A stretch of 47,151 nucleotides of DNA from Desulfobulbus sp. Tol-SR (GTDB lineage Bacteria > Desulfobacterota > Desulfobulbia > Desulfobulbales > Desulfocapsaceae). The translations under genes were made by a program, and so were the position numbers. The DNA is taken from assembly GCA_000769715.1 (NCBI GenBank), contig JROS01000003.1:38183-85333 (forward strand), written 5' to 3'. Under the pieces are notes generated by a model. That model had not been told where the DNA came from. It ran no database searches and saw only the letters and a program-made list of their open reading frames with translations. This document shows, one piece after another, positions 27,574 to 36,715 of this stretch; within the stretch, counting starts at the first letter, position 1, and every line of letters begins with the position of its first letter.

Positions 27574-29352
27574 GTGGCCGGGCATACGCTTATCGACCTT
27601 CGCAGCTTTCTCGACCTCCTGCAGCGGGAGAACGAGCTTCTCGTCATCGAGGAAGAAGTCGACCCTCATCTGGAAATCGCCGAAATTCACCGCCGGGTCA
27701 TCGCCAAAGGAGGCCCCGCGCTCCTCTTCACGAAGGTCAGGAACTCGCAGTTTCCAGTCACGACCAACCTCTTCGGAACGGCGAAAAGACTGGAACTAGC
27801 CTTTGGCCGGCGACCACAGCATTTCGTCCAGGGGATTGTCGACCTTGCCGAATCGATCATGCCGCTTTCGATCGGCAATATCTGGCAACGTCGGAATCTC
27901 CTTCTCGAAGGACTCAGGATCGGACTCAAGACCTCAACGACCGGCCCGATTCTCGAAAACTGCCAGACACCGCCCCGCCTGAGCAGCCTGCCGCTCCTCA
28001 CATCCTGGCATTCGGATGCGGGCCCATTCGTCACGCTCCCGCTCGTCTACACCGAACATCCCGGCGGACGCGGCCACAACCTCGGCATGTACCGCATCCA
28101 GCGCCATGACGACCAGACGACGGGGATCCACTGGCAGATCCACAAAGGAGGCGGGTATCATTATTTCGAAGCGGAGAAATTGAACCAACCCCTGCCACTG
28201 ACACTCTATGTCGGCGGCCCGCCGGCCCTTATCCTCTCGGCGATTGCGCCCCTGCCTGAGGATGTTCCCGAACTGATCCTGACGTCCCTGCTCCTGGGGT
28301 CGAAGCTACAGATGACCAGGGACCCGCGCGGCGGCCATGACCTGGTATCCCATGTCGAATTCGCCATCAAGGGTATGGTGCCGCCGCATGTACGAAGGCC
28401 TGAAGGTCCGTTCGGCGACCACTACGGCTACAATTCACTGCAGCATGACTATCCCGTCTTCAAGATCAGCCATATCTATCACCGGAACAAGGCAATCTAC
28501 CCGGCCACCGTTGTCGGCAGGCCACGGCAGGAAGATTTTTTCATTGGCGACTTCCTCCAGGATCTGCTTTCCCCGCTTTTTCCCCTGGTCATGAAAGGAG
28601 TGCGGGAGTTGAAAACGTTCGGCGAGACCGGCTTCCACTGTCTCGCCGCCGCCCGCGTCACCGACCGCTATCCGCGCGAGGCCTTTGCCAGCGGCCTCAG
28701 GGTACTTGGGGAGGGACAGCTCTCCCTGACAAAGTTCCTCATTGTCACGGACGGAGACATCGACATCACCGATTTTTCGATACTCTGGCCTCATGTCATC
28801 GAACGCGTACGCTGGGACCAGGATCTCTTCATCTTTGCCAACGTTTCCCAGGACACCCTCGACTATACCGGCCCATCGGTCAACAAGGGTTCCAAGGCGA
28901 TGCTGATGGGACTGGGCAAGGAAAAATGCCGCGACCTTCCGCGGTCATTTTCCGGCAATCTCCCACCGGGGTGTTCGAAACCGAAGGTGTATCTGCCGGG
29001 AACGCTGGTCCTTGAGGGAAACGCCTACGCCACCGATCCATCCCTTGCCGCCACGGTTGCCGGGTGGGCCGACCTGCGCGACTGGCCTTTTGTTCTCGTC
29101 GTCGACGACTCCGACAAGGCCACCTGTTCGATGCTGGAATTTCTCTGGACCTTCTTCACCCGTTTCGAACCCGCCGCCGACATCCATGCCTCAGCCGTCA
29201 CCGCGAACCGTTTCCATGTCGGTCTGCAACCGCCTGTCGTCGTCGACTGCCGAATGAAGCCCTGGTACACCGACATTCTCGAAGTGGACGAGGCAACGAA
29301 AAAACTTGTTGATTCAAAGTTTATCAGGATGATTCCGCATACATGGCGATGA
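27574..29352 (+). CDS. UbiD-family decarboxylase
   Basis: A 592-residue prenylated-FMN-dependent (de)carboxylase of the UbiD/Fdc family. prFMN and metal-site signatures are visible: RGHNLGMYRIQRHDD (Asn and Arg/Gln of the cofactor site) and RRPEGPFGDHYGY with the catalytic Glu region. A C-terminal helix follows KPWYTDILEVDEATKK. Its substrate could be 4-hydroxy-3-polyprenylbenzoate or another aromatic acid; sequence alone does not decide. The start is GTG at 27574 with GAGGAG 9 nt upstream. The end overlaps the next gene by 10 nt. The prFMN maker UbiX is not in the window. Confidence 0.93.
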   Translation: MAGHTLIDLRSFLDLLQRENELLVIEEEVDPHLEIAEIHRRVIAKGGPALLFTKVRNSQFPVTTNLFGTAKRLELAFGRRPQHFVQGIVDLAESIMPLSIGNIWQRRNLLLEGLRIGLKTSTTGPILENCQTPPRLSSLPLLTSWHSDAGPFVTLPLVYTEHPGGRGHNLGMYRIQRHDDQTTGIHWQIHKGGGYHYFEAEKLNQPLPLTLYVGGPPALILSAIAPLPEDVPELILTSLLLGSKLQMTRDPRGGHDLVSHVEFAIKGMVPPHVRRPEGPFGDHYGYNSLQHDYPVFKISHIYHRNKAIYPATVVGRPRQEDFFIGDFLQDLLSPLFPLVMKGVRELKTFGETGFHCLAAARVTDRYPREAFASGLRVLGEGQLSLTKFLIVTDGDIDITDFSILWPHVIERVRWDQDLFIFANVSQDTLDYTGPSVNKGSKAMLMGLGKEKCRDLPRSFSGNLPPGCSKPKVYLPGTLVLEGNAYATDPSLAATVAGWADLRDWPFVLVVDDSDKATCSMLEFLWTFFTRFEPAADIHASAVTANRFHVGLQPPVVVDCRMKPWYTDILEVDEATKKLVDSKFIRMIPHTWR

Positions 29353-30089
29353 ACGATCCAATACGACTGCAGAAATACCTGTCACAGTGCGGCATCGCCT
29401 CACGTCGGAAGGCTGAGGAGATGATCAAAGCGGGACGGGTTGAGGTGGATGGGGCCATCGTCACCGATATGGGATATAAGATCATCCCCGGCAAAAACAT
29501 CATCAAATGCGACGGCCAGACCCTCTCCCCACGGAACAGGCTGATCTACGTACTCCTCAACAAACCCAAGGGGTATGTAACCACCCTGTCCGATCCCCAG
29601 GGCAGGCCGATTGTGACCTCTCTCCTGACGGGAATTTTTGAACGGGTGTTCCCTGTCGGCAGACTCGACCTCGATACCGAAGGAGCGCTCATCCTGACAA
29701 ACGATGGAGAATTTGCGCAGAAGGTGCAGCATCCAAGTCATGAGGTCACCAAGACCTACGAAGCCCTTGTTGCCGGCCATCCATCGAAAGAACAACTTGC
29801 ACAACTGGAAAAAGGCATCTTTCTTGAAGGGAAAGTCACTTCGCCGGCCAACCTGATAGTTTTAAAAAAAATAAAACACGCCACATTGATCCAGATCACC
29901 ATCCATGAGGGCAGGAAACGCCAGGTGAGAAAAATGTTCGAAGCCGTCGCTCACCCGGTCCTGCATCTGAAGCGAATTGCCTATGGATGTCTACGCTTGC
30001 ACCGCTTGCCTACAGGAAAATTCAAGCTGCTCGACTCCGGAGATCTGGAAAAGATTTTTTTAGAATTCCCTTTACAAACTAAAAAATAG
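29343..30089 (+). CDS. rluB: pseudouridine synthase, RluB/RsuA family
   Basis: A 248-residue rRNA pseudouridine synthase. The S4 RNA-binding domain spans about 7-55 (IRLQKYLSQCGIASRRKAEE). The catalytic domain has GRLDLDTEGALILTNDGE, catalytic Asp109, then KTYEALV and HEGRKRQVRKMFEAVAHPV, the motif set of RsuA/RluB/E/F. Length and lack of an acidic tail fit RluB (23S position 2605) best; RluE or RsuA specificity cannot be excluded. It starts inside the last codons of the ubiD gene. Confidence 0.92.
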   Translation: MAMNDPIRLQKYLSQCGIASRRKAEEMIKAGRVEVDGAIVTDMGYKIIPGKNIIKCDGQTLSPRNRLIYVLLNKPKGYVTTLSDPQGRPIVTSLLTGIFERVFPVGRLDLDTEGALILTNDGEFAQKVQHPSHEVTKTYEALVAGHPSKEQLAQLEKGIFLEGKVTSPANLIVLKKIKHATLIQITIHEGRKRQVRKMFEAVAHPVLHLKRIAYGCLRLHRLPTGKFKLLDSGDLEKIFLEFPLQTKK

Positions 30090-30312
30090 CTGATTAAATC
30101 TAAACAGTTAGACGGGAGTTTGGTGAATTATTCAAACATACCTGCTATATTTAACTGATTATACTCAATAAATATTTCAACTTCTGTTTATCGACAATTA
30201 ACAAGTGAACTTTATTTGGCTTTTTCGTTGACCGCCGCACTGAAAAACAGCCTTTTTCAGTGCTCCCCATGTTCGGGGGCACATTAGGACTTCCGGAAAA
30301 CAGGAGAAAGGT
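30090..30312 (+). promoter_or_regulatory. structured leader of the HU/IHF gene
   Basis: This 223-bp AT-rich spacer holds two hairpins before the HU start: an 11-bp perfect stem GCACTGAAAAA/TTTTTCAGTGC (30237-30263) and a 9-bp stem GTGCTCCCC/GGGGGCAC with one G-T pair (30260-30282). They share 30260-30263, so both cannot form fully at once. A good GGAGAAA ribosome binding site follows at about 30302. No clear promoter hexamers were found. Confidence 0.5.
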
Positions 30313-30597
30313 ATGAACAAATCAGAACTCATCGAAGCCCTGGCGCAGGAAATCAATATACCTCATCGCGAGGCCGCCGCGATCACCAACACCATCATCA
30401 ACACTATGACGGAGGCACTGGCCAAGGGTGAGAGCATCGAGATACGGGGATTCGGAAGCTTTGTCATCAAGAAATATGATTCCTACGAAGGACGGAATCC
30501 CAAGACCGGAAAAAAGATCAAGGTCAAACCCAAAAAATTGCCTTTTTTCAAAGTCGGCAAGGACCTGAGAGAGCAGGTCAACTCGAACAAGAAGTGA
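30313..30597 (+). CDS. HU/IHF-family DNA-binding protein
   Basis: A 94-residue nucleoid protein that bends DNA as a dimer. N-terminal helices NKSELIEALAQEINIPHREA, the GESIEIRGFGSFVIKKYD core and the DNA-clasping arm GRNPKTGKKIKVKPKKLPFF are textbook. The short Arg/Lys arm lies between HU and IHF-beta in character, so I leave the symbol open. AGGAGAAAG stands just before the ATG, behind the double-hairpin leader. Confidence 0.96.
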   Translation: MNKSELIEALAQEINIPHREAAAITNTIINTMTEALAKGESIEIRGFGSFVIKKYDSYEGRNPKTGKKIKVKPKKLPFFKVGKDLREQVNSNKK

Positions 30598-30638
30598 CGG
30601 CAGGGACTCGGGCAGCACATTCCTGTTGGCCGCGGTTT

Positions 30639-32006
30639 TCAACTTGCTCGCACATTGCCCCCTGCGATATCCGTTTCAACAATCTCTCCAACAAGATCAT
30701 ACACATGGGCCTCGGTGATATGTACCTGAACTATATCACCGGGGTTTGCCTCGCCATCGACGATATAGACACAACCGTCGACATCCGGTGCCTGAAATCG
30801 AGTCCTTCCCTCCAGTAGCAGATCAGATTCGCCGCTGAGCCCTTCTATCAGGACAGGTTCCATACGACCCATGTATTTCTGCTGCACCTGCGCGGATATA
30901 TCTGCCTGGATACTCAACAGATGCCTGCGCCGCGCATCCTTTTCCTGTTCCGAGCACTGGTCTGGGAAATGCTCCGATGCGCACCCCTCCTCGTTGGAAT
31001 AGGCAAATATACCCACGTGATCGAATCGCAGATCACGGAGAAACTGTTCCAGGAGGAGGACATCCGCCTCCGTCTCCCCCGGGAAGCCGACAAGAAGCGT
31101 GGTTCGTAAAGCAATCGCCGGCAGACGGAGACGGATCTTCTGAACAAGGCGGTACAAATCTTCCCTCGAGTACCGCCGATTCATGGCCGCGAGAACCCGC
31201 GTGCTCGCATGCTGGATCGGGATGTCAAGGTATGGCACAATTCTGGGCTCATCGGCCATGATATCAAGCAGGTCGTCATCCACCCCGGAAGGATACAGAT
31301 ACATCAATCTCAACCATGGAATTGTTGTAGCCGCCAACAGTTGTTCCAGCAAGGAGCGCAAATTTTCCTTTTTATCCCGTTCGGTGCCATAGGCTGTGAG
31401 ATCCTGGGCAATCAGCGACAGTTCTTGCACTCCCTTTTCCTGCAACATGAGCGCTTCATGAACGAGATCGGCCATGCCCCGGCTTCTGAGCCGGCCGCGG
31501 ATTGCCGGAATCATGCAATAGGCGCACCTGTTGTTGCACCCTTCTGTTATCTTTAACGAAGAACGAAAATGAGGAGTCGTCAGAATGCGTGGCTGTGTAC
31601 TGTTGGTGACATGCTGCACCGGGATGTCGATCCGGGGCGTGGGGCGACCGTGGAACAGCGCTTCGAGGTATCCTGCCATATCCTTCCCACCCTCGGTGCC
31701 GATAAAAAAATCAACCTCCGGGAGTTCGGACAGCAGCTGGTCTTTATACCGCTGTACCAGGCACCCGACCACCACCAGTTTTTTGTCGGGGAATTCCTTC
31801 TTCACCATCGCCAACTGCAGAGTTTCTTCGACCGCTTCTTCCACGGCAGACTGGACGAAGCCACAGGTGTTGATCAGCAGTACCTGCGCGACAGATGCGT
31901 CCTCGACGATCTTCCACCCCGCCTGAACCAAGGCGCCAAGGATGATCTCCGAATCAACGAGATTCTTGGCACAGCCGAGGCTCACCATATACACTGTTCG
32001 TTGCAT
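30639..32006 (-). CDS. rimO: ribosomal protein S12 methylthiotransferase RimO
   Basis: A radical-SAM enzyme that adds a methylthio group to the conserved Asp of ribosomal protein uS12; 455 residues. The N-terminal UPF0004 domain binds one [4Fe-4S] through Cys12, Cys48 and Cys82. The radical-SAM cluster uses Cys157-x3-Cys161-x2-Cys164 (GCNNRCAYCMIP), and a C-terminal TRAM domain follows. RimO rather than MiaB is supported by the start VYMVSLGCAKNLVDSE. The ATG at 32006 has GAGGAG at optimal spacing and lies 1 nt after the phosphorylase stop, so the two are coupled. Confidence 0.96.
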   Translation of the reverse strand: MQRTVYMVSLGCAKNLVDSEIILGALVQAGWKIVEDASVAQVLLINTCGFVQSAVEEAVEETLQLAMVKKEFPDKKLVVVGCLVQRYKDQLLSELPEVDFFIGTEGGKDMAGYLEALFHGRPTPRIDIPVQHVTNSTQPRILTTPHFRSSLKITEGCNNRCAYCMIPAIRGRLRSRGMADLVHEALMLQEKGVQELSLIAQDLTAYGTERDKKENLRSLLEQLLAATTIPWLRLMYLYPSGVDDDLLDIMADEPRIVPYLDIPIQHASTRVLAAMNRRYSREDLYRLVQKIRLRLPAIALRTTLLVGFPGETEADVLLLEQFLRDLRFDHVGIFAYSNEEGCASEHFPDQCSEQEKDARRRHLLSIQADISAQVQQKYMGRMEPVLIEGLSGESDLLLEGRTRFQAPDVDGCVYIVDGEANPGDIVQVHITEAHVYDLVGEIVETDIAGGNVRAS

Positions 32007-32007
32007 G

Positions 32008-32742
32008 TTACTCCTCGGCAAATATATCTTCTGAAACAAACGACTGTGTCAGTCTTTTGTTGATTTTCTGAAAATGCGGATCCTTAAAACCAGGCTTCCA
32101 CTTTTCTCCCAGCAATTCGTCCGAGACCAGGAATAGAGCGGCGAATTCGATCGATCTGAAGGTGCAGACCGAACAAATGGCGGAGTATTCCATATCGACA
32201 CCGATAACGTTTTCCTCTCGCTGAAGTTTCTGCAGCAAGGTCCGGCTCTCCCGGTACGGTGCATCAGTCGACCAGATTCTGCCTGACACCGGTTCGAGAC
32301 CTTTGTCGGACGCCCATTGCAACAACATGTTCGAGAGCCTGGGCGAGGGAGCAGCCGCAACTCCAGTCCGGTAATAGTGCGAGGTCCCCTCTCCCGACAA
32401 CGGGTTCCCGCCAATCACGACATCACCTATTTTCAGATCCGGTGAAAGCGCACCACACCAACTGAGCATGAAAATACGATCGACCCCGAGGGCAATCAAT
32501 TTTTCTACAACCATGGCCGCAATCGGTGAACCAACGGCAGGCCCTGCAACACAGTTCCGACCGGCATTGACGGAGAGCTTTGAATGGGGGAATCCCCTTA
32601 TCTCGCCACCCCGTTCGACAACCAGGGAGTGGCCGAGAGCAGCCTCCTTCGGATTGACGAGAATTATCCCGGTGCGCGGCAGGAGATTCTCATGTTTGCC
32701 CCGTCTCGGGATGATGATCGCATCGTCGTCGCTACTTTTCAT
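32008..32742 (-). CDS. nucleoside phosphorylase-like protein (PNP/UDP family)
   Basis: A 244-residue protein of the purine nucleoside/uridine phosphorylase family, which cleaves nucleosides with phosphate. Core features are GPAVGSPIAAMVVEKLIALG, MLSWCGALSPDLKIGDVVI and GVDMEYSAICSV, the Met-Glu pair that binds ribose. The N-terminal RGxN phosphate loop of standard enzymes is not obvious, so substrate is open. Its start lies 40 nt after the atpE terminator, so it may be expressed by readthrough; it is coupled to rimO. Confidence 0.85.
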   Translation of the reverse strand: MKSSDDDAIIIPRRGKHENLLPRTGIILVNPKEAALGHSLVVERGGEIRGFPHSKLSVNAGRNCVAGPAVGSPIAAMVVEKLIALGVDRIFMLSWCGALSPDLKIGDVVIGGNPLSGEGTSHYYRTGVAAAPSPRLSNMLLQWASDKGLEPVSGRIWSTDAPYRESRTLLQKLQREENVIGVDMEYSAICSVCTFRSIEFAALFLVSDELLGEKWKPGFKDPHFQKINKRLTQSFVSEDIFAEE

Positions 32743-32782
32743 CTGCCGGCAATCGTTTCAACATACTTTGTATATAAACACG

Positions 32783-32814
32783 AAAAGGGCCGCAGATTTC
32801 TCTGCGACCCTTTT
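32783..32814 (-). terminator. terminator after atpE
   Basis: AAAAGGG-(C)-CGCAGA / TCTGCG-(A)-CCCTTTT with a 4-nt loop: a 13-bp stem with one mismatch, ending in TTTTC on the minus strand, 34 nt after the atpE stop. Confidence 0.75.
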
Positions 32815-32847
32815 CATCCAACCTGTTTTCAACAACTGGTCTTCAGC

Positions 32848-33099
32848 TTATCCAAGCAGCGGATTTGCATACAGAAGAATCAGGGAAATAACCAGTCCGT
32901 AAATCGCAATCGACTCGGCAAGAGCCATACCAAGGATCATGAACACCATCAACTTCGGCTGTACTTCGGGGTTCCTTGCCAACCCCATGGTCGCACCCTG
33001 ACCAACCGAACCGATACCGATACCGGCACCAAGACCGGCAAGGCCGATAGAGAGGGCTGCACCGATACAGATCAACGCCAACTGAATGTTACCTTCCAT
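32848..33099 (-). CDS. atpE: ATP synthase c subunit (proteolipid)
   Basis: An 83-residue hairpin of two membrane helices forming the c-ring. Helix 1 has GLGAGIGIGSVGQGA, the loop RNPE, and helix 2 GMALAESIAIYGLVISLILL with the ion-binding Glu62. Gln34, Glu62, Ser63 and Tyr67 match positions used for Na+ coordination in Ilyobacter-type rings, but Thr is replaced by Ile64 and Val by Leu60, so coupling ion (H+ or Na+) is uncertain. The AAGGAG ribosome binding site is strong. It is last of the F0 group. Confidence 0.97.
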   Translation of the reverse strand: MEGNIQLALICIGAALSIGLAGLGAGIGIGSVGQGATMGLARNPEVQPKLMVFMILGMALAESIAIYGLVISLILLYANPLLG

Positions 33100-33182
33100 T
33101 TTTTTCTCCTTTAAAAATTATATATGTTTGGCCTTCTTCCTAAAAAGCATACGTTCTACAATCGCAACCGCATCCCGCCTCA

Positions 33183-33905
33183 TCAATGGGCATGTTCCTT
33201 CGCCTGGCCAAAATACACCACGGTCAGCAGGACAAATACCATTGCCTGGACGAGGGAGACCAGAACACCGAGAATCATGATGGGCAATGGAGCGAAAAAT
33301 GCGCCGGCGAGCATGAAGAGAATTCCCAGCAGTGTTTCCTTCGCCATGATGTTTCCGAAAAGACGGATGGAGAGGGAGAGCAGACGGGCGAAGTTACTGA
33401 TCAGCTCTATTGGCAGCATCAGTGGAATAAGCCACCACATGGGACCGATGAAATGTTTGTAATAACCGATGCCATGGGTACTGAAGCCGATGATATGATG
33501 GGTAACCCACACGATGATCGTCAGGGCCAGCGTTGTATTGATACTGGCGGTCGGGGACATGAACCCCGGGATGAGACCGATCAGATTGGCGACGGCAATG
33601 TAAAGACCGAAAGTCGCGATCATCGGGAAGAACTTATCCGTCATTTCACGTCCCATGTTGTCGGCAAAGAACTCGTCCATCCCTCCGATAACAATCTCCC
33701 AGAAATTCTGGCCCTTGCCGGGAATCATCTCGAGATTCCCCAGGGTGAGCTTCGAGACAATGAAGAGAAAGGCCATGACCAGCCACGTATAGGTCATGTA
33801 TGGAGCGCATAATTGCTCGAGAATGGTATGCCCCACAGGTCCGTGCGGTACTGGAAGCCCAAGTTTCTCAAGGATGATCGAAATAAATAGTATCGGATGT
33901 TCCAT
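33183..33905 (-). CDS. atpB: ATP synthase a subunit
   Basis: The proton/ion channel stator subunit, 240 residues with five to six membrane helices. The essential Arg181 lies in LSIRLFGNIMAKE, and the IGLIPGFMSP and C-terminal VQAMVFVLLTVVYFGQA segments are diagnostic. The start ATG lies 9 nt after the atpI stop; atpE follows after 83 nt. Confidence 0.97.
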   Translation of the reverse strand: MEHPILFISIILEKLGLPVPHGPVGHTILEQLCAPYMTYTWLVMAFLFIVSKLTLGNLEMIPGKGQNFWEIVIGGMDEFFADNMGREMTDKFFPMIATFGLYIAVANLIGLIPGFMSPTASINTTLALTIIVWVTHHIIGFSTHGIGYYKHFIGPMWWLIPLMLPIELISNFARLLSLSIRLFGNIMAKETLLGILFMLAGAFFAPLPIMILGVLVSLVQAMVFVLLTVVYFGQAKEHAH

Positions 33906-33914
33906 AATCCCCTC

Positions 33915-34334
33915 TTACCTCCTCCCACTGAAGAAATAGCGCCAGGCCACACTTACCGCGGTAATCGTAACCGTAAACACTACCGTTGACAACCCCAATA
34001 TCAATCCAAAGATATTGACCTTCTTATACTTAATCAGGACAAGCAGGACAATACCTATAATTACAATCCGGACCCAGAATTTGATAATATAGCCGATCCG
34101 GCTCCTTTTGATCTTTTCTTTCTCGGGAATCGGTGCCGTTGCAGTCAGTGATCCGAAAAATCTGATTACATCGTTATGTGATACCCAGAAGCTCAGTATC
34201 GATATGACGCCTCCGACAAACACCGACCAGGAGAAGAAAACGGAATGAAAAACCAACGCACCGAGTGTCAGAATTGCCAGATACACCCAGCTCATGACCT
34301 GCAACTTCGGCAGGGACATCAAGTCATCCGTCAC
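33915..34334 (-). CDS. atpI: ATP synthase protein I (AtpI)
   Basis: A 139-residue membrane protein with four helices (about 15-32, 36-53, 82-102, 108-130), the AtpI type that helps c-ring assembly or Mg2+ uptake. Position directly before atpB supports the call, since the sequence itself is weakly conserved. The GTG start at 34334 has GAAGG 8 nt upstream; an internal ATG at 34319 is possible. Confidence 0.82.
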   Translation of the reverse strand: MTDDLMSLPKLQVMSWVYLAILTLGALVFHSVFFSWSVFVGGVISILSFWVSHNDVIRFFGSLTATAPIPEKEKIKRSRIGYIIKFWVRIVIIGIVLLVLIKYKKVNIFGLILGLSTVVFTVTITAVSVAWRYFFSGRR

Positions 34335-34356
34335 TCTATCGCCTTCCGGTCAATCA

Positions 34357-34587
34357 CTACTTTTTGTCCTGATGACGCCAAACTATGTCCAACAGGTTTT
34401 TGAAACCGGCGGCAATGCCGAACGCCAGACCGATAAATGTGAACCATGGCGCCGTCCGGCCGTCGAACACCTTCTGGTCGAGGAGAATCCCACCGCCCAG
34501 ACCGACAAAGATCGCGGCAACAAATGTAAACCCGACATGACCATAATTCGCCAGCAAGTGGATCCATTCATTCTTCAAATCCGACAT
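34357..34587 (-). CDS. atpZ: AtpZ/AtpI-type accessory protein
   Basis: A 76-residue protein with two membrane helices (GFTFVAAIFVGLGGGILLDQ, then TFIGLAFGIAAGFKNLLDIV), the classic AtpZ layout with GGxxLD after helix 1. It probably pairs with AtpI in F0 assembly and Mg2+/Ca2+ supply. I chose the ATG at 34587 (GGAG 6-7 nt upstream); a GTG extension to 34647 adds 20 residues but its ribosome binding site is too close. Confidence 0.85.
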   Translation of the reverse strand: MSDLKNEWIHLLANYGHVGFTFVAAIFVGLGGGILLDQKVFDGRTAPWFTFIGLAFGIAAGFKNLLDIVWRHQDKK

Positions 34588-34674
34588 CCATTTCTCCACT
34601 TTCAGGGGCGCGATTTTCGGTCCTGATATAACAGGTTCTGGTATCACGCCTCTATGCCAAAGTCAATTGGTTTT

Positions 34675-35967
34675 TCACTTTTCGAGCAATTTCTTGAATG
34701 ACCATTCAGTCATTTTTGCCGCTGTATCGAGATCTTTTTCCGTATGGGCCATGGACACGAAGGCCGTCTCGAACTGCGATGGCGCGAGATATATCCCCTT
34801 GGCCAGCATCTGACGATAGTGTTGACCATATCTCCCGGTATCCGATCGCATCGCCGAGTCGAAGTCGTTTACCGGATCGTCGGCGAAAAACACGGTCAAC
34901 ATCGAGCCGACCCGGTTGAACTTCGCCGCAATCCCGGTCTCCCGACCGATACCGTTCAACATCTCCGCAAATCGCGCCGACCTGCGTTCCAGTTCCGCAT
35001 ACACGCCAGGCCGCTGCAGTTCTCTCAACATCGCAATTCCTGCCGCCATCGCCAGTGGATTCCCGGAAAGTGTCCCGGCCTGGTACACCGGTCCATCCGG
35101 GGCGACACAATCCATGATCTCCGCCTTACCGCCATAGGCCCCGACCGGCAATCCACCGCCGATAATCTTGCCCAGACAGGTCAGATCGGGGGTGACCCCG
35201 AATCGCTCCTGAGCTCCGCCATAGGCCAGACGAAAACCGGTAATGACTTCATCAAAGATGAGGAGAATATTCAATTCTTTCGTCAGCCGCCGGATACCTT
35301 CGAGGAATCCGGGAGCCGGGGGGACGCACCCCATATTGCCGGCGACCGGTTCGACGATGACGCAGGCGATCTCCGAGGCCTTCCGTTTTAATGTATTTTC
35401 CAGACTTTCCAAGTTGTTGTAGGGGACTGACAGGGTATTCTTGACAATATCGTCAGGAACCCCCGGGCTGCCGGGAATCCCGAGCGTCAGGAGTCCCGAT
35501 CCGGCCTTGACCAGAAACGAATCGGCGTGGCCGTGATAGCATCCATCAAACTTGATCACGATGTTCCGCCCGGTATACCCTCGGGCCAGGCGCACCGCGC
35601 TCATCGTCGCCTCAGTACCCGAGTTGACGAATCGCACCTTCTCGATCGACGGAACCGCCTCGACCACCATCGAGGCCAGATCCACCTCTGTCGGTGTCGG
35701 TGCCCCAAAACTGGTGCCATCGACCGCTGCCGCCTGAATTGCGGCTATGACGGACGGATGTGCATGCCCTAGAATCATCGGCCCCCAGGAACCGACGAAA
35801 TCAATGTACTCGTTACCGTCAACGTCGATCAGCACAGGCCCCCGGCCTCGTTTGATGAATAATGGATCGCAGCCGACCGATCGACAGGCCCTGACTGGAC
35901 TGTTTACCCCCCCGGGGATGACCCGTCGGGCCGCTTCAAACATTTCATCGGAAACTGTTCTTTTCAT
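34675..35967 (-). CDS. hemL: glutamate-1-semialdehyde 2,1-aminomutase
   Basis: A PLP enzyme converting glutamate-1-semialdehyde to 5-aminolevulinate in the C5 haem/sirohaem/cobalamin route; 430 residues. The start is [13 protein letters not shown], the core has [30 protein letters not shown] and the PLP Lys267 in [17 protein letters not shown]. The ATG at 35967 gives the family start with GAGGG close upstream; a longer form from 35982 is possible. It stands first in a minus-strand run with the F0 genes, 87 nt before atpZ. Confidence 0.97.
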   Translation of the reverse strand: MKRTVSDEMFEAARRVIPGGVNSPVRACRSVGCDPLFIKRGRGPVLIDVDGNEYIDFVGSWGPMILGHAHPSVIAAIQAAAVDGTSFGAPTPTEVDLASMVVEAVPSIEKVRFVNSGTEATMSAVRLARGYTGRNIVIKFDGCYHGHADSFLVKAGSGLLTLGIPGSPGVPDDIVKNTLSVPYNNLESLENTLKRKASEIACVIVEPVAGNMGCVPPAPGFLEGIRRLTKELNILLIFDEVITGFRLAYGGAQERFGVTPDLTCLGKIIGGGLPVGAYGGKAEIMDCVAPDGPVYQAGTLSGNPLAMAAGIAMLRELQRPGVYAELERRSARFAEMLNGIGRETGIAAKFNRVGSMLTVFFADDPVNDFDSAMRSDTGRYGQHYRQMLAKGIYLAPSQFETAFVSMAHTEKDLDTAAKMTEWSFKKLLEK

Positions 35968-36309
35968 ATACCCTCTTATCATGAAACCCAGGTCAGGGTG
36001 TTGACGGCTGCAAATCAGCCATTATTGTGGTGAGTGGTAGCCGCCTGCACATCCGTTTACCGCAGGCCGAGCGGCATGAAATATAGCACGCAGCCTGAAG
36101 AACTGTCAAACAGGAACCGTCTTGATCCACGGTGATAATTCCATCATTTGAAGGATTTCCTGTGCCGATGGGCCGGTCTTCGCGCCAATATTTTTGCTTG
36201 TCAGCGAAATATCCAACAGGTAAACTGAATTCACATTTCTTCGGCTGCAAGCCAATCCAGCAAGATCACGGCTCAATGATCCAATTCCGAACGAGAGGAG
36301 AAACACGCA
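35968..36309. other. divergent spacer hemL / trxA
   Basis: 342 bp. It holds the hemL promoter and leader. The trxA side has no clear hexamers but ends in GAGAGGAGAAA before the ATG. Short minus-strand frames (for example one ending at 36106) show no family features. Confidence 0.4.
36080..36109 (-). promoter_or_regulatory. promoter of the hemL-atpZIBE group
   Basis: On the minus strand TTGACA (36104-36109) lies 18 bp from TATATT (36080-36085). The roughly 105-nt leader can form a GCCTGC/GCAGGC stem. It is the best promoter match in the hemL-trxA spacer. Confidence 0.65.
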
Positions 36310-36636
36310 ATGGCAAATGATAAGGTCCAGCAGATTAATGATGCGGATTTCAGTGCAATGATCGGTTCAGAACAGCCGTCGCTGGTAGATTTCTGGGCTC
36401 CCTGGTGCGGTCCCTGCAAGGCGATCGGACCTGTGGTCGAAGAACTGGCAGAGGAATATGCCGGCAAGGTGACAATCGCCAAGATGAATGTAGACGAAAA
36501 TCCAGTGACTCCCGGAAAGTATGGAATCAGAGCGATTCCGACCCTCATCCTGTTCAAAAGAGGAGAAGTGGTCGACCAGATAACCGGTGCTGTCGGCAAG
36601 GGCCAGCTCATCGACCTGATCAAGAAAGCCCTCTGA
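36310..36636 (+). CDS. trxA: thioredoxin
   Basis: A 108-residue thioredoxin with the active site Trp32-Cys-Gly-Pro-Cys36 (WAPWCGPCKAIGP), buried Asp in LVDFWA, and the cis-Pro in IRAIPTLILFKRGE. A cytoplasmic disulfide reductant, it is followed after 79 nt by its reductase. It has an excellent GAGGAGAAA ribosome binding site. Confidence 0.98.
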   Translation: MANDKVQQINDADFSAMIGSEQPSLVDFWAPWCGPCKAIGPVVEELAEEYAGKVTIAKMNVDENPVTPGKYGIRAIPTLILFKRGEVVDQITGAVGKGQLIDLIKKAL

Positions 36637-36715
36637 TCCTGCTCCGCGCTGTCTGCCATCCAGGGGCATCCCCTCTGCAGGCAGCGCCATCCTCCTCATC
36701 GAATATCTTTACTTC

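Noticed and set aside
36106..36306. 66-codon minus-strand frame in the hemL-trxA spacer
   Set aside because: Only marginally protein-like and no recognised motif or ribosome binding site.
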